This document shows positions 53,520-62,399 of a DNA stretch of 64,000 nucleotides, piece by piece (position 1 is the stretch's first letter; each line of letters begins with the position of its first letter). The DNA lies in assembly GCA_949825045.1 (NCBI GenBank), contig OX463818.1, positions 32,380,906 through 32,444,905 on the forward strand. Direction: 5' to 3'. The DNA is from Argyresthia goedartella (Eukaryota > Arthropoda > Insecta > Lepidoptera > Argyresthiidae). The notes beneath the pieces were generated by a model. The model was not told the DNA's origin. It did not search any database and worked only from the letters and a program-made list of their open reading frames with translations. A program made the position numbers and the translations under genes.

Positions 53520-53996
53520 ATGAACAAAAAGAAATCATCGTTAAAACCCAGAGAGAAAATCTCAAAAAGAAGGATCGTTATTAAAAAATCGGGTGCAGGA
53601 TTCAAAAAGACGTTCAAAAATATGATCAATCATGCTAAAAAACATGTTCAGAAACTTAAACCTAAATGCAAAAAAGCAGCAATCGAGCTAGCTATCGCAG
53701 CAGCTAAAGAGTTTGCTTCAGATTTACCTATGGGCATACCACGAATCATACCAGTACCGAAAACTGGCGGATTTTTACCTCTGATCCCGATATTTGCTGG
53801 ATTGTCGACAGTAGGTAGTTTAGCAGGTGGAGCAACAGGTATTGCTAAAGCAGTCAACACAATAAAATCGGCAAAAAAACGTTTATCTGAACTAAAACGA
53901 TTCAATGAGAAAATGAATGATGTATGTATCGGTCAAGGTTTACAGCTCAAGCAGCATGGAAGCGGGTTAGGTATATATACAACTCAAAAAAACTAA
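53520..53996 (+). CDS. pVI-like minor capsid protein (Polinton PX-type)
   Basis: 158 codons. The N-terminus is strongly basic (MNKKKSSLKPREKISKRRIV). A Gly/Ala-rich hydrophobic block follows (FLPLIPIFAGLSTVGSLAGG), then an amphipathic lysine-rich helix and a GSGLGIY end. This resembles the membrane-active, protease-processed pVI/PX proteins of adenoviruses and adintoviruses. Its last 73 bases overlap the protease ORF in another frame. Homology is by composition and position, so the call is moderate. Confidence 0.7.
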   Translation: MNKKKSSLKPREKISKRRIVIKKSGAGFKKTFKNMINHAKKHVQKLKPKCKKAAIELAIAAAKEFASDLPMGIPRIIPVPKTGGFLPLIPIFAGLSTVGSLAGGATGIAKAVNTIKSAKKRLSELKRFNEKMNDVCIGQGLQLKQHGSGLGIYTTQKN

Positions 53997-54364
53997 GTAA
54001 ACGGCTACCTAACAGAGCTCTCAGCAACATTGATATATTAAATAATTCGAATGATATACCATATTTTCGAGGGGTATTCATGAGAAACGAATTACCGAAA
54101 AAACCTTTAAGAAATGAGTGTGGTATAATTAATTTAGACAGTTCTGAGAATTCTGGAACACATTGGGTAGCCTATGCCAAAATGAAGGATAAAATTGAAT
54201 ATTTTGACAGTTATGGAAACTTAAGACCCCCGAGAGAGTTTTTAAATTATATGGGATCCTGCATTAACTATAATTATGAGAATTTTCAAAAACATAATAC
54301 TTTTAACTGTGGCCATCTTTGTTTGAAATATCTTAAGAAGTTTTGGGAAAATGTGGGAAGATAA
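53924..54364 (+). CDS. PRO: Adenovirus-type cysteine protease (maturation protease)
   Basis: 146 codons from ATG 53924. Conserved homology begins around residue 33 (SNIDILNNSNDIPYFRGVFM). The catalytic triad is visible: His in GTHWVAY, Asp in EYFDSYG and Cys in NCGHLCLKYL. It cleaves capsid precursors during particle assembly. The first 25 codons overlap the pVI-like gene in a different frame and look non-homologous, so the true start may differ or the protein may be made by frameshifting or splicing. Intact. Confidence 0.92.
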   Translation: MYRSRFTAQAAWKRVRYIYNSKKLSKRLPNRALSNIDILNNSNDIPYFRGVFMRNELPKKPLRNECGIINLDSSENSGTHWVAYAKMKDKIEYFDSYGNLRPPREFLNYMGSCINYNYENFQKHNTFNCGHLCLKYLKKFWENVGR

Positions 54365-54402
54365 ATATTACCTAGTTGTAATTTATAATTCAGTCCTCCA
54401 TA

Positions 54403-55080
54403 ATGTCTCTAACGCTCACTATCACCGGTGATAAATCTATGCTGGAGTCAAGATATATGCCTTCTCTTACGTTAGATGGTCTTTACGAATGTGGTTTAAT
54501 ATATTTTTCAGCATTTAATTCAATACCAAATATAGATCATAATAACAATGTTTTCTCATATGGAAGAGAAAAAAATGAAATAAAAATACCTACTGGCTTG
54601 TATGATTTATATGATATAAATGAGTACCTCGCAGACAGAATTGAAAATTGTGAGTTTCAGATAAGACCGAATAACAACACCATGAAATGTGCAATATTTT
54701 GTAGTAAACCCATTAATTTTGATGTTGAAAATAGTATTGGATCTTTACTAGGGTTTGAAAAGGTGACATTAGAAGCAAATAAATGGCATGAGTCGGCTAA
54801 AGTTGTTAACATTCTGCCGACAACTGTTATAAGGATTGAATGTGATTTAGTTCAAGGCTCATATACGAACGGTGCTCTCACACATATTATTTATGAATTT
54901 GTTCCAAATGTTCCTCCAGGTCATAGATTTGTGGAAACTCCTAGTACTATGATTTATTTTCCTGTTAAACAAAGCGTTATTTCAGAAATACATATAAACA
55001 TTTTAGACTTGGATGGTAATCAAATCAATTTCAGAGGTGAAAGTATCCAATTGTGTCTTCACTTGAGAAAAAGACGATGA
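54403..55080 (+). CDS. Penton-like minor capsid protein
   Basis: 225 codons from ATG. The beta-rich sequence (LTLDGLYECGLIYFSAFNSIPN, FSYGREKNEIKIPTG, then SIGSLLGF and FPVKQSVISEIHINILD) is typical of the single jelly-roll minor capsid (penton) protein of Polintons, which forms the vertices. Gene order protease-penton-major capsid is as expected. Its TGA overlaps the ATG of the next small ORF (ATGA at 55077-55080). Intact. Confidence 0.87.
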   Translation: MSLTLTITGDKSMLESRYMPSLTLDGLYECGLIYFSAFNSIPNIDHNNNVFSYGREKNEIKIPTGLYDLYDINEYLADRIENCEFQIRPNNNTMKCAIFCSKPINFDVENSIGSLLGFEKVTLEANKWHESAKVVNILPTTVIRIECDLVQGSYTNGALTHIIYEFVPNVPPGHRFVETPSTMIYFPVKQSVISEIHINILDLDGNQINFRGESIQLCLHLRKRR

Positions 55081-55205
55081 TTGTTTTCTACAATAACAAT
55101 AATTATAAAGTCCCTAACATGGGAGTCAAGTGTGTTATTAGAAGGAATGTTGTTAAGCGATTAACACGTACTCCCGCAAAAAATAAAAATATCACTAAAA
55201 AATAA
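55077..55205 (+). CDS. Small basic ORF between penton and major capsid genes
   Basis: 42 codons (MIVFYNNNNYKVPNMG... ending KNITKK), coupled to the penton gene by an ATGA overlap and 33 bases before the capsid gene start. It has a net positive charge. Small basic proteins occur among Polinton and adenovirus core components, but no homology is claimed. The coupled start argues for real translation. Confidence 0.5.
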   Translation: MIVFYNNNNYKVPNMGVKCVIRRNVVKRLTRTPAKNKNITKK

Positions 55206-55238
55206 CATAGATTTTCTGAAAGCACTTGGTTTCAAGCT

Positions 55239-55703
55239 ATGAATATTCTTCATATAAACAATGTGGCGCAGTTTGATAACTCTATAGAGAGTTATGAAGT
55301 TCATACATACAACCCATACAACAATAGTTTCAATGAAAATGATGAAATAAGAATTCCTATTCACCAGCAGGATATCTATATTCTCCCTTCAGCCAGTTGT
55401 ATTTACATAGAAGGCTGTGTTGTTATTTCTCATAAGGATGCAACTGGTAAAATTGTGAAAAAAGATGTTAATTTTTGCAATAATGCAATAACATTTCTTT
55501 TCCAAGATATAAGGTATGAGATCAATGGGGTTGAAATAGATCGTGTAAGAAATGCTGGCATAACAACAACGTTAAAATCTTATATTTCAATGAATGAAGG
55601 TGAAAACAAGGCAGCTGCAGTTTGGGGGTGGAACACTAATGGATTGAAAAATCATGGTGGAAATTTCAGTGCTCTTTTACCGTTAAATAAAGTTTTAGGA
55701 TTT
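55239..55703 (+). pseudogene. MCP: Polinton major capsid protein, N-terminal part
   Basis: About 155 codons from ATG 55239 to the LINE insertion. The sequence (HTYNPYNNSFNENDEIRIP, QDIYILPSASCIYIEG, FLFQDIRYEINGVEIDRVRN) matches the start of the double jelly-roll major capsid protein of Polintons. The frame then runs into the LINE tail and stops at 55751. The remainder lies at 58846-59600 beyond the insert. Broken by one recent insertion only. Confidence 0.9.
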
Positions 55704-58700
55704 TATTTTATTTTATTTTATTTATTAGATTTTAGGGAAGCCATCGACTAACAACAACTGATTACAAGGCAACTTATAAAACAGAAAGTCACTTATAGGC
55801 TACCACTTATAGCTACTTAGTATTATATGCAAAACACGCAAAACACGTAAAACAAAAGTTTGCTGCCAGGGTGGGTGACAAACCTATCTAAGAAAAATAT
55901 AATGATAAAATAAACGATAAAGGAAATTCGCCTGCTCACTACTTACTCGCCTCCAAAGAAGTTCAGTGTTATTCGTCGCCTAATCGTTGCAATACTATCA
56001 TGATTTATGTCAAAGTCAGTGCTCGGGTCACGGATTAGGTTGTTGAAAGCGGAACAGGCTCGTAACAGGTACGAGTTAGTTCTGTAGTTCCTTGCAGCCT
56101 GCGGTACGAGGAATGTGAACTTACGCCTGAGGGTTCTATTAGGTACGTGGAAGTTGATTCGAGATAGCAACTCTGGGCAATCAATGATGCCTGTGGTAAT
56201 CTTTAACAAAAATACTATGTCTGAAATATGGCGTCTCTCGGTCAGGGGGAGAAGGTGCATGGAGCGACAAGAGGGTAAATAATCGTTAGTAGACCTAATG
56301 CGTCGGTTTAAAAATTTAACAAATTTCTTTTGGATCCTTTCAATTCGGTTAACATATATATCATACTGGGGGTTCCAGATTTGGGATGCGTACTCCAGTA
56401 TGCTTCTAACATAGGTACAATACAATAATTTTACAGTCTTAATTTTTTTGAAGTCACGTGAAGCGCGCATCACAAATCCGAGGACCTTGAAAGCTTTTTT
56501 ACATATTGTGTTAATGTGAACGTCAAATAGAAGTTTCGAGTCATGTGTGACTCCTAGATCACGGGTGCTATAGGCGCGGTTAAGAATATGCCCCTTTAGA
56601 GAATAATTATGATACACAGGCGATACTTTTCTTGTATACGATATAGCGAGACATTTTGTTGGATTAAGGTCAAGATTATTGTGTTCGCAGAAAACATCGA
56701 GTCTATTTAGGTCACCTTGAAGAGAGACAGCATCAGAGGTATTGGCAATGGGCTTAAAGATTTTCATATCATCCGCAAAAATAAGAACATTTGAATTGAG
56801 AAAACAAGAATCGATACCATTTATGAATATAGTGAAAAGTAGCGGTCCAAGAAGAGAGCCTTGCGGCACACCGCTTGGAACTCTCACCCAGCCCGAAGTA
56901 TAGTTGCTGATAACAACGGCTTGGCTGCGGTTATCAATATAAGAAGAGAACCACCTCAAAAGGTCTCCCCTTATACCAACGGCACATAGCTTTTGTAGAA
57001 GCAGTGAGTGATCTATCCTGTCAAAAGCTTTACTGTAATCTGTATAAATAGCATCGGTCTGTAGACTTCTTTCCATATTATACGTAATGCTGTCGTTGAA
57101 CAGAACAAGATTAGTTACAGTCGATCGGCCTTTAAGGAAACCGTGCTGGACGGGGCTAAATGAGTGTCGTAACGCAGAATACACTTGATCATAAATAATT
57201 CGCTCGAATACCTTCGAGATGATGCACAGTTTAGATATTGGTCTGTAATTGGTCACTTGGTTGCTCGGAGATTTTTTCAGAACCGGTGTGATAAACGCGC
57301 GTTTCCATTTACTTGGCATCTTATTTTGTTTTAGTGATAACTTAAAGATAATACATATGGGTTCCGTTAAGTAGACGGCAGAGTGCCGGATAAAAACGGC
57401 GGGAATGTCGTCAGGTCCAGCGGATTTAGTTATATCGAGTTTGAGTAGCTCTTTACTAACCAGGGCCTCAGATATTTCTATACAGGAGAGATCACAGATA
57501 CCGGTGGCTGTCGGTTCAGCAGTTTGGACGACAGGAGTCACTCCAACAGTATTATTGGCCATGTTGGGAGTTAAAAACATAGAATGAAAGTATTCCGAGA
57601 AAAGGTCGCACACGTGGTCACCTGAAGTGGCCGTTGAGGCTCCAAGGATCATGGTGCTTGGAATGCCATTAGATTTTGAAATATTTTTTAAGTGAGACCA
57701 GAAGTATTTTGGATTTTTTTCAATGCATTTTTCGACATTAGATATGTATTTTCTATAACATTCATGTTCAAGTAGCTTAGCTCGTTTGGATAGTAAGTTT
57801 AGAGTCTGCAAGTCAGCCGTCATTTTGTAGTTTTTATACTTTTTATAGAACTTATACTTTTCTTTGAGGACTTTTTTGAGCGATGGGGAGTACCAACAGG
57901 GAAATTTGTTTAATCGAACATCAGTCTTTGGCACATGTTTATCTCGAATACTGACAAGAATGTTATAGAACTCTTCCACCGAGTCATCCACGTCCTGAGA
58001 CACGTTAAGGCAGTCCCAATTAGTCGACAATAAACATTTATTAATTTCAACGTAGTTTGCCTTATTATATAAATATTTAGTGCGCGGCGCAGCGTTGAGA
58101 GACTCGATTTCAGAAACATGTAGGCTTGCTTCAAGAGCCATGTGGTAGGGGTCTAGAGGGACCAGTGGGTTATCACATTTCGATACTGAAGTAGCGATGT
58201 TACCCAAAACAAGGTCCAAGAATCTGTCATAAATGTTAGGGACCAAATTGTACTGGATCAGGCTACAGGTAGATAATTCGTCTAATAAAAATAGTTCGTC
58301 AGCAGTGTTAGCTACACCCGAATAATAGGAGACATTATCGTGGGCGTAAGATCCCCAATTTATTCCACTCAAATTGAAATCACCCAGTATTAGAAATTTA
58401 TCGGTCGGGTATTGTAAAATTAGATCACCGGTTTTGTCCCAGAAGTTACGTAATTGCTCAGAAAACGAAAAACCACACTGTTGTTTACATAAGTAGACAG
58501 TACAGACGTGTAAGACACAGTTTCGGAGCTTTATGGATATCCAAGTGTCCTCGGCAGATGAGTTCCACTCAGGCCTAGCATTAACGGTAAGGCGTTTGTG
58601 TGTGGCTATTAGCACGCCACCGCCCAGCGATTGATTTGTCAACTCGTAACACCTATCGCGCCGAAACACAGAATACCTATCGTCGAATAACTCGGAATCG

Positions 58701-58845
58701 TAAATACTATCGACGAGCCACGACTCTGTAATTGCTATGATATCATAATCAAATAATGCTAAATTTCGTCTGAAAGTATTTGTTTTGCTCCTTAGACCAC
58801 GTACGTTTTGATAGTATACCGTTAATCCCTTTTTGTTAGCCATTA
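55704..58845 (-). mobile_element. Jockey-like LINE inserted antisense in the capsid gene
   Basis: 3,142 bp flanked by the 8-bp duplication TAGGATTT (55696-55703 and 58846-58853). The 3' end (left) is a (TTTTA)n tract. The 5' end (right) lies only two bases before the ORF2 ATG, so ORF1 and the 5' UTR are absent, either by truncation or because the family lacks them. ORF2 is intact, so it is the youngest event in the Polinton. Confidence 0.93.
55943..58843 (-). CDS. LINE ORF2: AP endonuclease and reverse transcriptase
   Basis: 966 codons with no stops. Residues 1-230 are the endonuclease: YYQNVRGLRSKTN, AITESWL, GGGVLIATH, ILGDFNLSGINW and a late LVPLDPYHMALE. Residues about 470-740 are the RT: NYRPISKLCIISKVFERI, YTDYSKAFDRIDHSLLL, GVPQGSLLGPLLFTIF and LIFADDMKIF (catalytic DD). 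The C-terminal part has YVRSILEYASQIWNPQYD and RIERIQKKF. The architecture is jockey/CR1-like. It would act by target-primed reverse transcription, although no ORF1 is present here. The clean frame suggests a source of recent mobility. Confidence 0.93.
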   Translation of the reverse strand: MANKKGLTVYYQNVRGLRSKTNTFRRNLALFDYDIIAITESWLVDSIYDSELFDDRYSVFRRDRCYELTNQSLGGGVLIATHKRLTVNARPEWNSSAEDTWISIKLRNCVLHVCTVYLCKQQCGFSFSEQLRNFWDKTGDLILQYPTDKFLILGDFNLSGINWGSYAHDNVSYYSGVANTADELFLLDELSTCSLIQYNLVPNIYDRFLDLVLGNIATSVSKCDNPLVPLDPYHMALEASLHVSEIESLNAAPRTKYLYNKANYVEINKCLLSTNWDCLNVSQDVDDSVEEFYNILVSIRDKHVPKTDVRLNKFPCWYSPSLKKVLKEKYKFYKKYKNYKMTADLQTLNLLSKRAKLLEHECYRKYISNVEKCIEKNPKYFWSHLKNISKSNGIPSTMILGASTATSGDHVCDLFSEYFHSMFLTPNMANNTVGVTPVVQTAEPTATGICDLSCIEISEALVSKELLKLDITKSAGPDDIPAVFIRHSAVYLTEPICIIFKLSLKQNKMPSKWKRAFITPVLKKSPSNQVTNYRPISKLCIISKVFERIIYDQVYSALRHSFSPVQHGFLKGRSTVTNLVLFNDSITYNMERSLQTDAIYTDYSKAFDRIDHSLLLQKLCAVGIRGDLLRWFSSYIDNRSQAVVISNYTSGWVRVPSGVPQGSLLGPLLFTIFINGIDSCFLNSNVLIFADDMKIFKPIANTSDAVSLQGDLNRLDVFCEHNNLDLNPTKCLAISYTRKVSPVYHNYSLKGHILNRAYSTRDLGVTHDSKLLFDVHINTICKKAFKVLGFVMRASRDFKKIKTVKLLYCTYVRSILEYASQIWNPQYDIYVNRIERIQKKFVKFLNRRIRSTNDYLPSCRSMHLLPLTERRHISDIVFLLKITTGIIDCPELLSRINFHVPNRTLRRKFTFLVPQAARNYRTNSYLLRACSAFNNLIRDPSTDFDINHDSIATIRRRITLNFFGGE

Positions 58846-59600
58846 TAGGATTTGCAGAAGACTATAATAAAGTAATCATTAATTGTAAACATGAGCTCAT
58901 TCTTAATAGAGGTAGCTCAAATCTAAACAGCGTCATAACGGATGCAGATAATTCTGTAACCATTGATATTCAACGAATACAATGGCGAATGCCGCATGTG
59001 AAGGTTTCAGATAAGCAAAGGCTAATATTGCTGAAGCATTTAGAAAAAGACATTCCCATACAAATTCCATTCAGAAATTGGGATCTATATGAATATCCAC
59101 TTTTGCCTAAAACAACAAAGCATACATGGGCAGTTAAAACAGCATCTCAATTAGAAAAACCTCGGTATGTCATATTTGGTCTGCAAACCGATAAAAAAAA
59201 TAGTAAAATTAATGATAGTTCTATTTTTGATCACTGTGCTCTAAAAAATGTGACGCTATATTTAAATTCACATTATTACCCGTATGATGCTCTTAACCTT
59301 AAATTTGATGAGAATAAGTACTATATATTATACGAAATGTATGCTAAATTCCGTCAGTTGTTCTACAACCTTCCGATCGACCCATTACTTAATCTTCAAA
59401 CTTTCAAGGAGAAAGCCCCTCTAGTCGTCATTGACTGTTCGAGGCAAAATGAAATTCTAAAAACTGGTCCAGTTGATGTAAGACTAGAAATTGAAACTTC
59501 GAAGGAATTTCCAGACAAAACAAGTGCTTATTGTTTAATCATTAACGACCGTCTTATTGAATATAAACCACTGAGCAACATTGTGCGTAAATTATCATGA
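58846..59600 (+). pseudogene. MCP: Polinton major capsid protein, C-terminal part
   Basis: About 250 codons in the frame of the first part, resuming after the TAGGATTT duplication. The sequence (VTIDIQRIQWRMPHVKVSD, ETSKEFPDKTSAYCLIIND) is the rest of the double jelly-roll capsid protein, the hexon-like shell subunit. No lesion other than the LINE is visible. The TGA overlaps the next ATG as ATGA (59597-59600). Confidence 0.9.
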
Positions 59601-60082
59601 AAGTGTTTGTAGATGTTCAGGGATTTAAATCAGAAAAAAATTGTTTTATACTAAAAGAATTGGCTGTACTATATGATGACAAAGTACAAGTGTTTTTATT
59701 TAAGCCCCCGTGTCCATACTCTGATTTAACAGCCATGGAAAAAAAACATGTTACTTGGATAGAGAGGAATAGGAAAATTTCATGGTGTGAAGGAATCGTA
59801 CCTTACGAATATCATACATCATATTTTTTATCTTTCTTTAAAAATAAAGAAATTTATTGTAAGGGTCTTGAAAAAGTGTCATGGTTGAAAAATATTTTAG
59901 ATAATAATAATATTTATAATGTTGAGGAATATGGATGTCCTAATTTATTGAATTTGTATAAAGAGTATAATTTATGTTCTGATATTTATAGCTGTATTTA
60001 TCACCCAACAATATGTGCGTTGAAAAACGTAATGTGTATAAAAAAATGGTGTGTTTTAAATAATAAAGTATTCAATAACTAA
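59597..60082 (+). CDS. Polinton hypothetical protein downstream of the capsid gene
   Basis: 161 codons, overlapping the capsid stop by four bases. It begins MKVFVDVQGFKSEKNCFILK, with LFKPPCPYSDLTAMEKKHVT and WIERNRKISWCEGIVPY, and a Cys-rich C-terminus (CSDIYSCIYHPTICALKNVMC). A V-D-x-Q-G-F start of this kind recurs in a protein I associate with insect Polintons. The fold of the first part could be RNase H/exonuclease-like (VDVQGF), which is speculative. Intact. Confidence 0.65.
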   Translation: MKVFVDVQGFKSEKNCFILKELAVLYDDKVQVFLFKPPCPYSDLTAMEKKHVTWIERNRKISWCEGIVPYEYHTSYFLSFFKNKEIYCKGLEKVSWLKNILDNNNIYNVEEYGCPNLLNLYKEYNLCSDIYSCIYHPTICALKNVMCIKKWCVLNNKVFNN

Positions 60083-60509
60083 TTTACAGTATGGTTATTT
60101 ATTTCAATTACTTAATTTATGGAGATCCTATTATTTAGATATTTTTAGCAGAAGTGAGTATTTTTATCATCATCTGTTGATCACATAACATTAAAACTAA
60201 TTTAGACATGATGAGTTCAAGCATACATATTACCAAGACAGAAATATCGAACTAGACTATCGATATGAGACAGGCATTAGAATACTAAGTAGTTAAGCTT
60301 AGAAACATAGTTGGATCTGTCGTAGTAGTTAACTCTAACTTTAACTTAATCATTGAACAATGGGCCACGAATGCGCCATGGGCCATGATCAATGGATCAT
60401 GCTCGAGCAAAGCGGGGTTCAAAATAAAATAGGCATACTTTTGCTCGATTGAGTACTAGAAAAACTACAAATGATCAGAATGATATGGGTTCTGAATTAG
60501 AATTTTATT
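60083..60509. other. Polinton right subterminal region
   Basis: AT-rich non-coding sequence between the last gene and the right TIR. A small palindromic GGGCCACGAATGCGCCATGGGCC lies near 60361 as two inexact repeats. No gene. Confidence 0.45.
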
Positions 60510-60604
60510 TAGCGTGAGAATACTAACCATCGGAGAATTGTTACGCATGGATCACCCCCGAGCAAGGCGAGGGGGTGATCCAAAAGTAACAATTCTTCAC
60601 TACT
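60510..60604 (-). repeat. Polinton right TIR with internal hairpin
   Basis: Reverse complement of the left TIR with a few differences, such as CATGCG where the left has CAAAAG beside the hairpin. It ends ...TTCTTCACTACT and is followed by AACTGA (60605-60610). The hairpin GGATCACCCCC...GGGGGTGATCC is at about 60550-60582. Confidence 0.9.
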
Positions 60605-60660
60605 AACTGAGCACGTCAGGGCAGAAATACCTCACGAGGAGTTAACGTATTGCTGCGGGG

Positions 60661-61920
60661 ATGAGTGAACGATCTGCAGGCCATAATGATTTATCAAAAC
60701 TTATAAAAGGCGCCTCCCAGACACCAACAAGAGCTACGAAATACAGGAAGATATTACGTTCAACTCAGAAGTGTAATAAGCCTGTTAAATTATCAACAAA
60801 GGAAGCCTTGGTTAAATACGTAGAAGCTGGCCTCACTCGGAAGCAATACAACGTAATCAGGGCTGGACAAGAACATATATACCCCTGTTATAGTTTACTT
60901 CAAGTCGAGAAAAAGAAGTGTTACCCAAAAAATATTACAATGTCGGAACTAGGAGATGATGAGAGCTTGAATCAAACTGGATCATCTCTATCCTCTCTAA
61001 GTGAAAATGATTATGATAGTACGTCACAAAACTTAAGAAGTACAGAGTACTTAACCAATGTCGATTATTCATTAAATTCGCCATTAATTATACATGAAAT
61101 TGAGGAATTCCTCAAGTATATTGAGGGAAAACCACATAGGAAATCTTGGGATTCAAAAGCTTGGAAAATAAGGAGAGATGTACTTAGTGCAACACAGAAT
61201 GCTAGAAATTTCAGACAGCAAAATGAATTCCACAAGTGGTTCGGGATAAAGATTGAGTCTGCTGTATATAATTCTCGAAGAATCACAGATATATTAAACA
61301 AGACACAGGAAGACTCTGAGTTAACATTTCCTGTTTTGCAATCATTTATTAAGGGATGGTTACAAACTGAGTTCCCCAACTGTGACAAGTCACAATGTCC
61401 AGACAAAATAAAGAAATGGGGAGCATACTTTCTTGATTTACATATTGTAACTCTAATAATCAATGCTTCAGATGATATGGAAATAACAGAGCTTACCAAA
61501 ATATTAGGAGTTAAAAGAATTGGAGAGAATGTCTAATTTATCATTCTTGCAATTTTGGACGTGTATTATGTGTAAAGGGATTCGCATTCTTTCTTGAGGA
61601 GAAAGTGGTAATGGATGGAAATACCTTACTCATGTGTAAAGACACCTATGTGGCTCGATTCCAGACTTTGCTAGCCATGATCAACAGGATTGATGATGAG
61701 TTTAGACCAAATGACTGGACAGAAGTCAATAAAATATATGAATTGGGCGACAATATGTTAGCTCGATATGGGAATGAAGCTTATGATTGCATAAAATTAG
61801 TAGAGCCGTTATGTTCCCTCAGAGTCTCAGAATTAGCCAGACAATATAGACTTCTGATTCCTGAATTCACATCTTTCAAAGACTACGTAAACGGAAGTGT
61901 TAACGAACTATCCAGACGTA
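60661..61920 (+). pseudogene. Unrecognised transposon-type gene, frameshifted
   Basis: An ORF of 291 codons starts at ATG 60661, 57 bases after the Polinton. Features: STKEALVKYVEAGLTRKQYN and HIYPCYSLLQVEKKKCYP near residues 40-90, a Ser-rich acidic linker, and a helical second half (AWKIRRDVLSATQNARNFRQ, KWFGIKIESAVYNSRR). A frameshift near 61533 moves the reading into another frame (CNFGRVLCVKGFAFF, MCKDTYVARFQTLLAMINRI), continuing to about 61920. The first motif occurs in multi-copy insect proteins that look transposon-derived, but I cannot name the family. The gene appears to be cut at 61920 by a Tigger-like element. Confidence 0.5.
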
Positions 61921-62399
61921 TAGGGGAGACCGGGGCTGGAAGTTCCCGGGGTAAATTGTTCCGACAGCAATAACATAACAAGGAAAATATATAGCAATAC
62001 GTCTGAAGTTAGCCGATAGAGCGTCAGGTGACGCGCAACGCTAGCGGCCATTTTAGTTACTCCTGCGGCGGCGGTTGTGTGGCTGTGTGCAAGGTGCAGT
62101 CAAAACATCACGTAAGTAAATATTTTCGTATGTAAACTATTTGGTCTATCTCCGTTCATTAGGAACCGATCCACGTGTAGCTTTCCCAGTTAGTAGTGAC
62201 ATTAGTAGGGTATCTTGTGATATGACTATAATTTTAATTGATTGTATCAGTTTGCCAGTATTACAGCTTTCATATATTAATGTAATTTGGGGCTACAAGT
62301 TCCGTCCTGGAGGGGCTGGTTGTTCCCCGGAACAACTTACCCCAATTGACCTGCAATCATACCTAAAATTATTTTGACCACATTTTCATTTTTTTAAGG

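Larger units (their letters stand above)
41153..60604 (+). mobile_element. Maverick/Polinton (polintovirus-like DNA transposon)
   Basis: 19,452 bp with terminal inverted repeats starting AGTAGTGAAGAATTGTTAC and ending in the complement. It is flanked by the exact 6-bp duplication AACTGA (41147-41152 and 60605-60610), the length diagnostic of Polintons. Terminal AG...CT also fits. The gene set includes protein-primed DNA polymerase B, packaging ATPase, retroviral-like integrase, adenoviral-type protease and capsid proteins. All recognised genes are open except the major capsid gene, which is split by a LINE. The left 4.4 kb holds repeats and a spliced host-like gene rather than core genes. Confidence 0.96.

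Noticed and set aside
53648..53905. Minus-strand ORF opposite the pVI-like gene
   Set aside because: Shadow of the Ala/Gly-rich coding strand.
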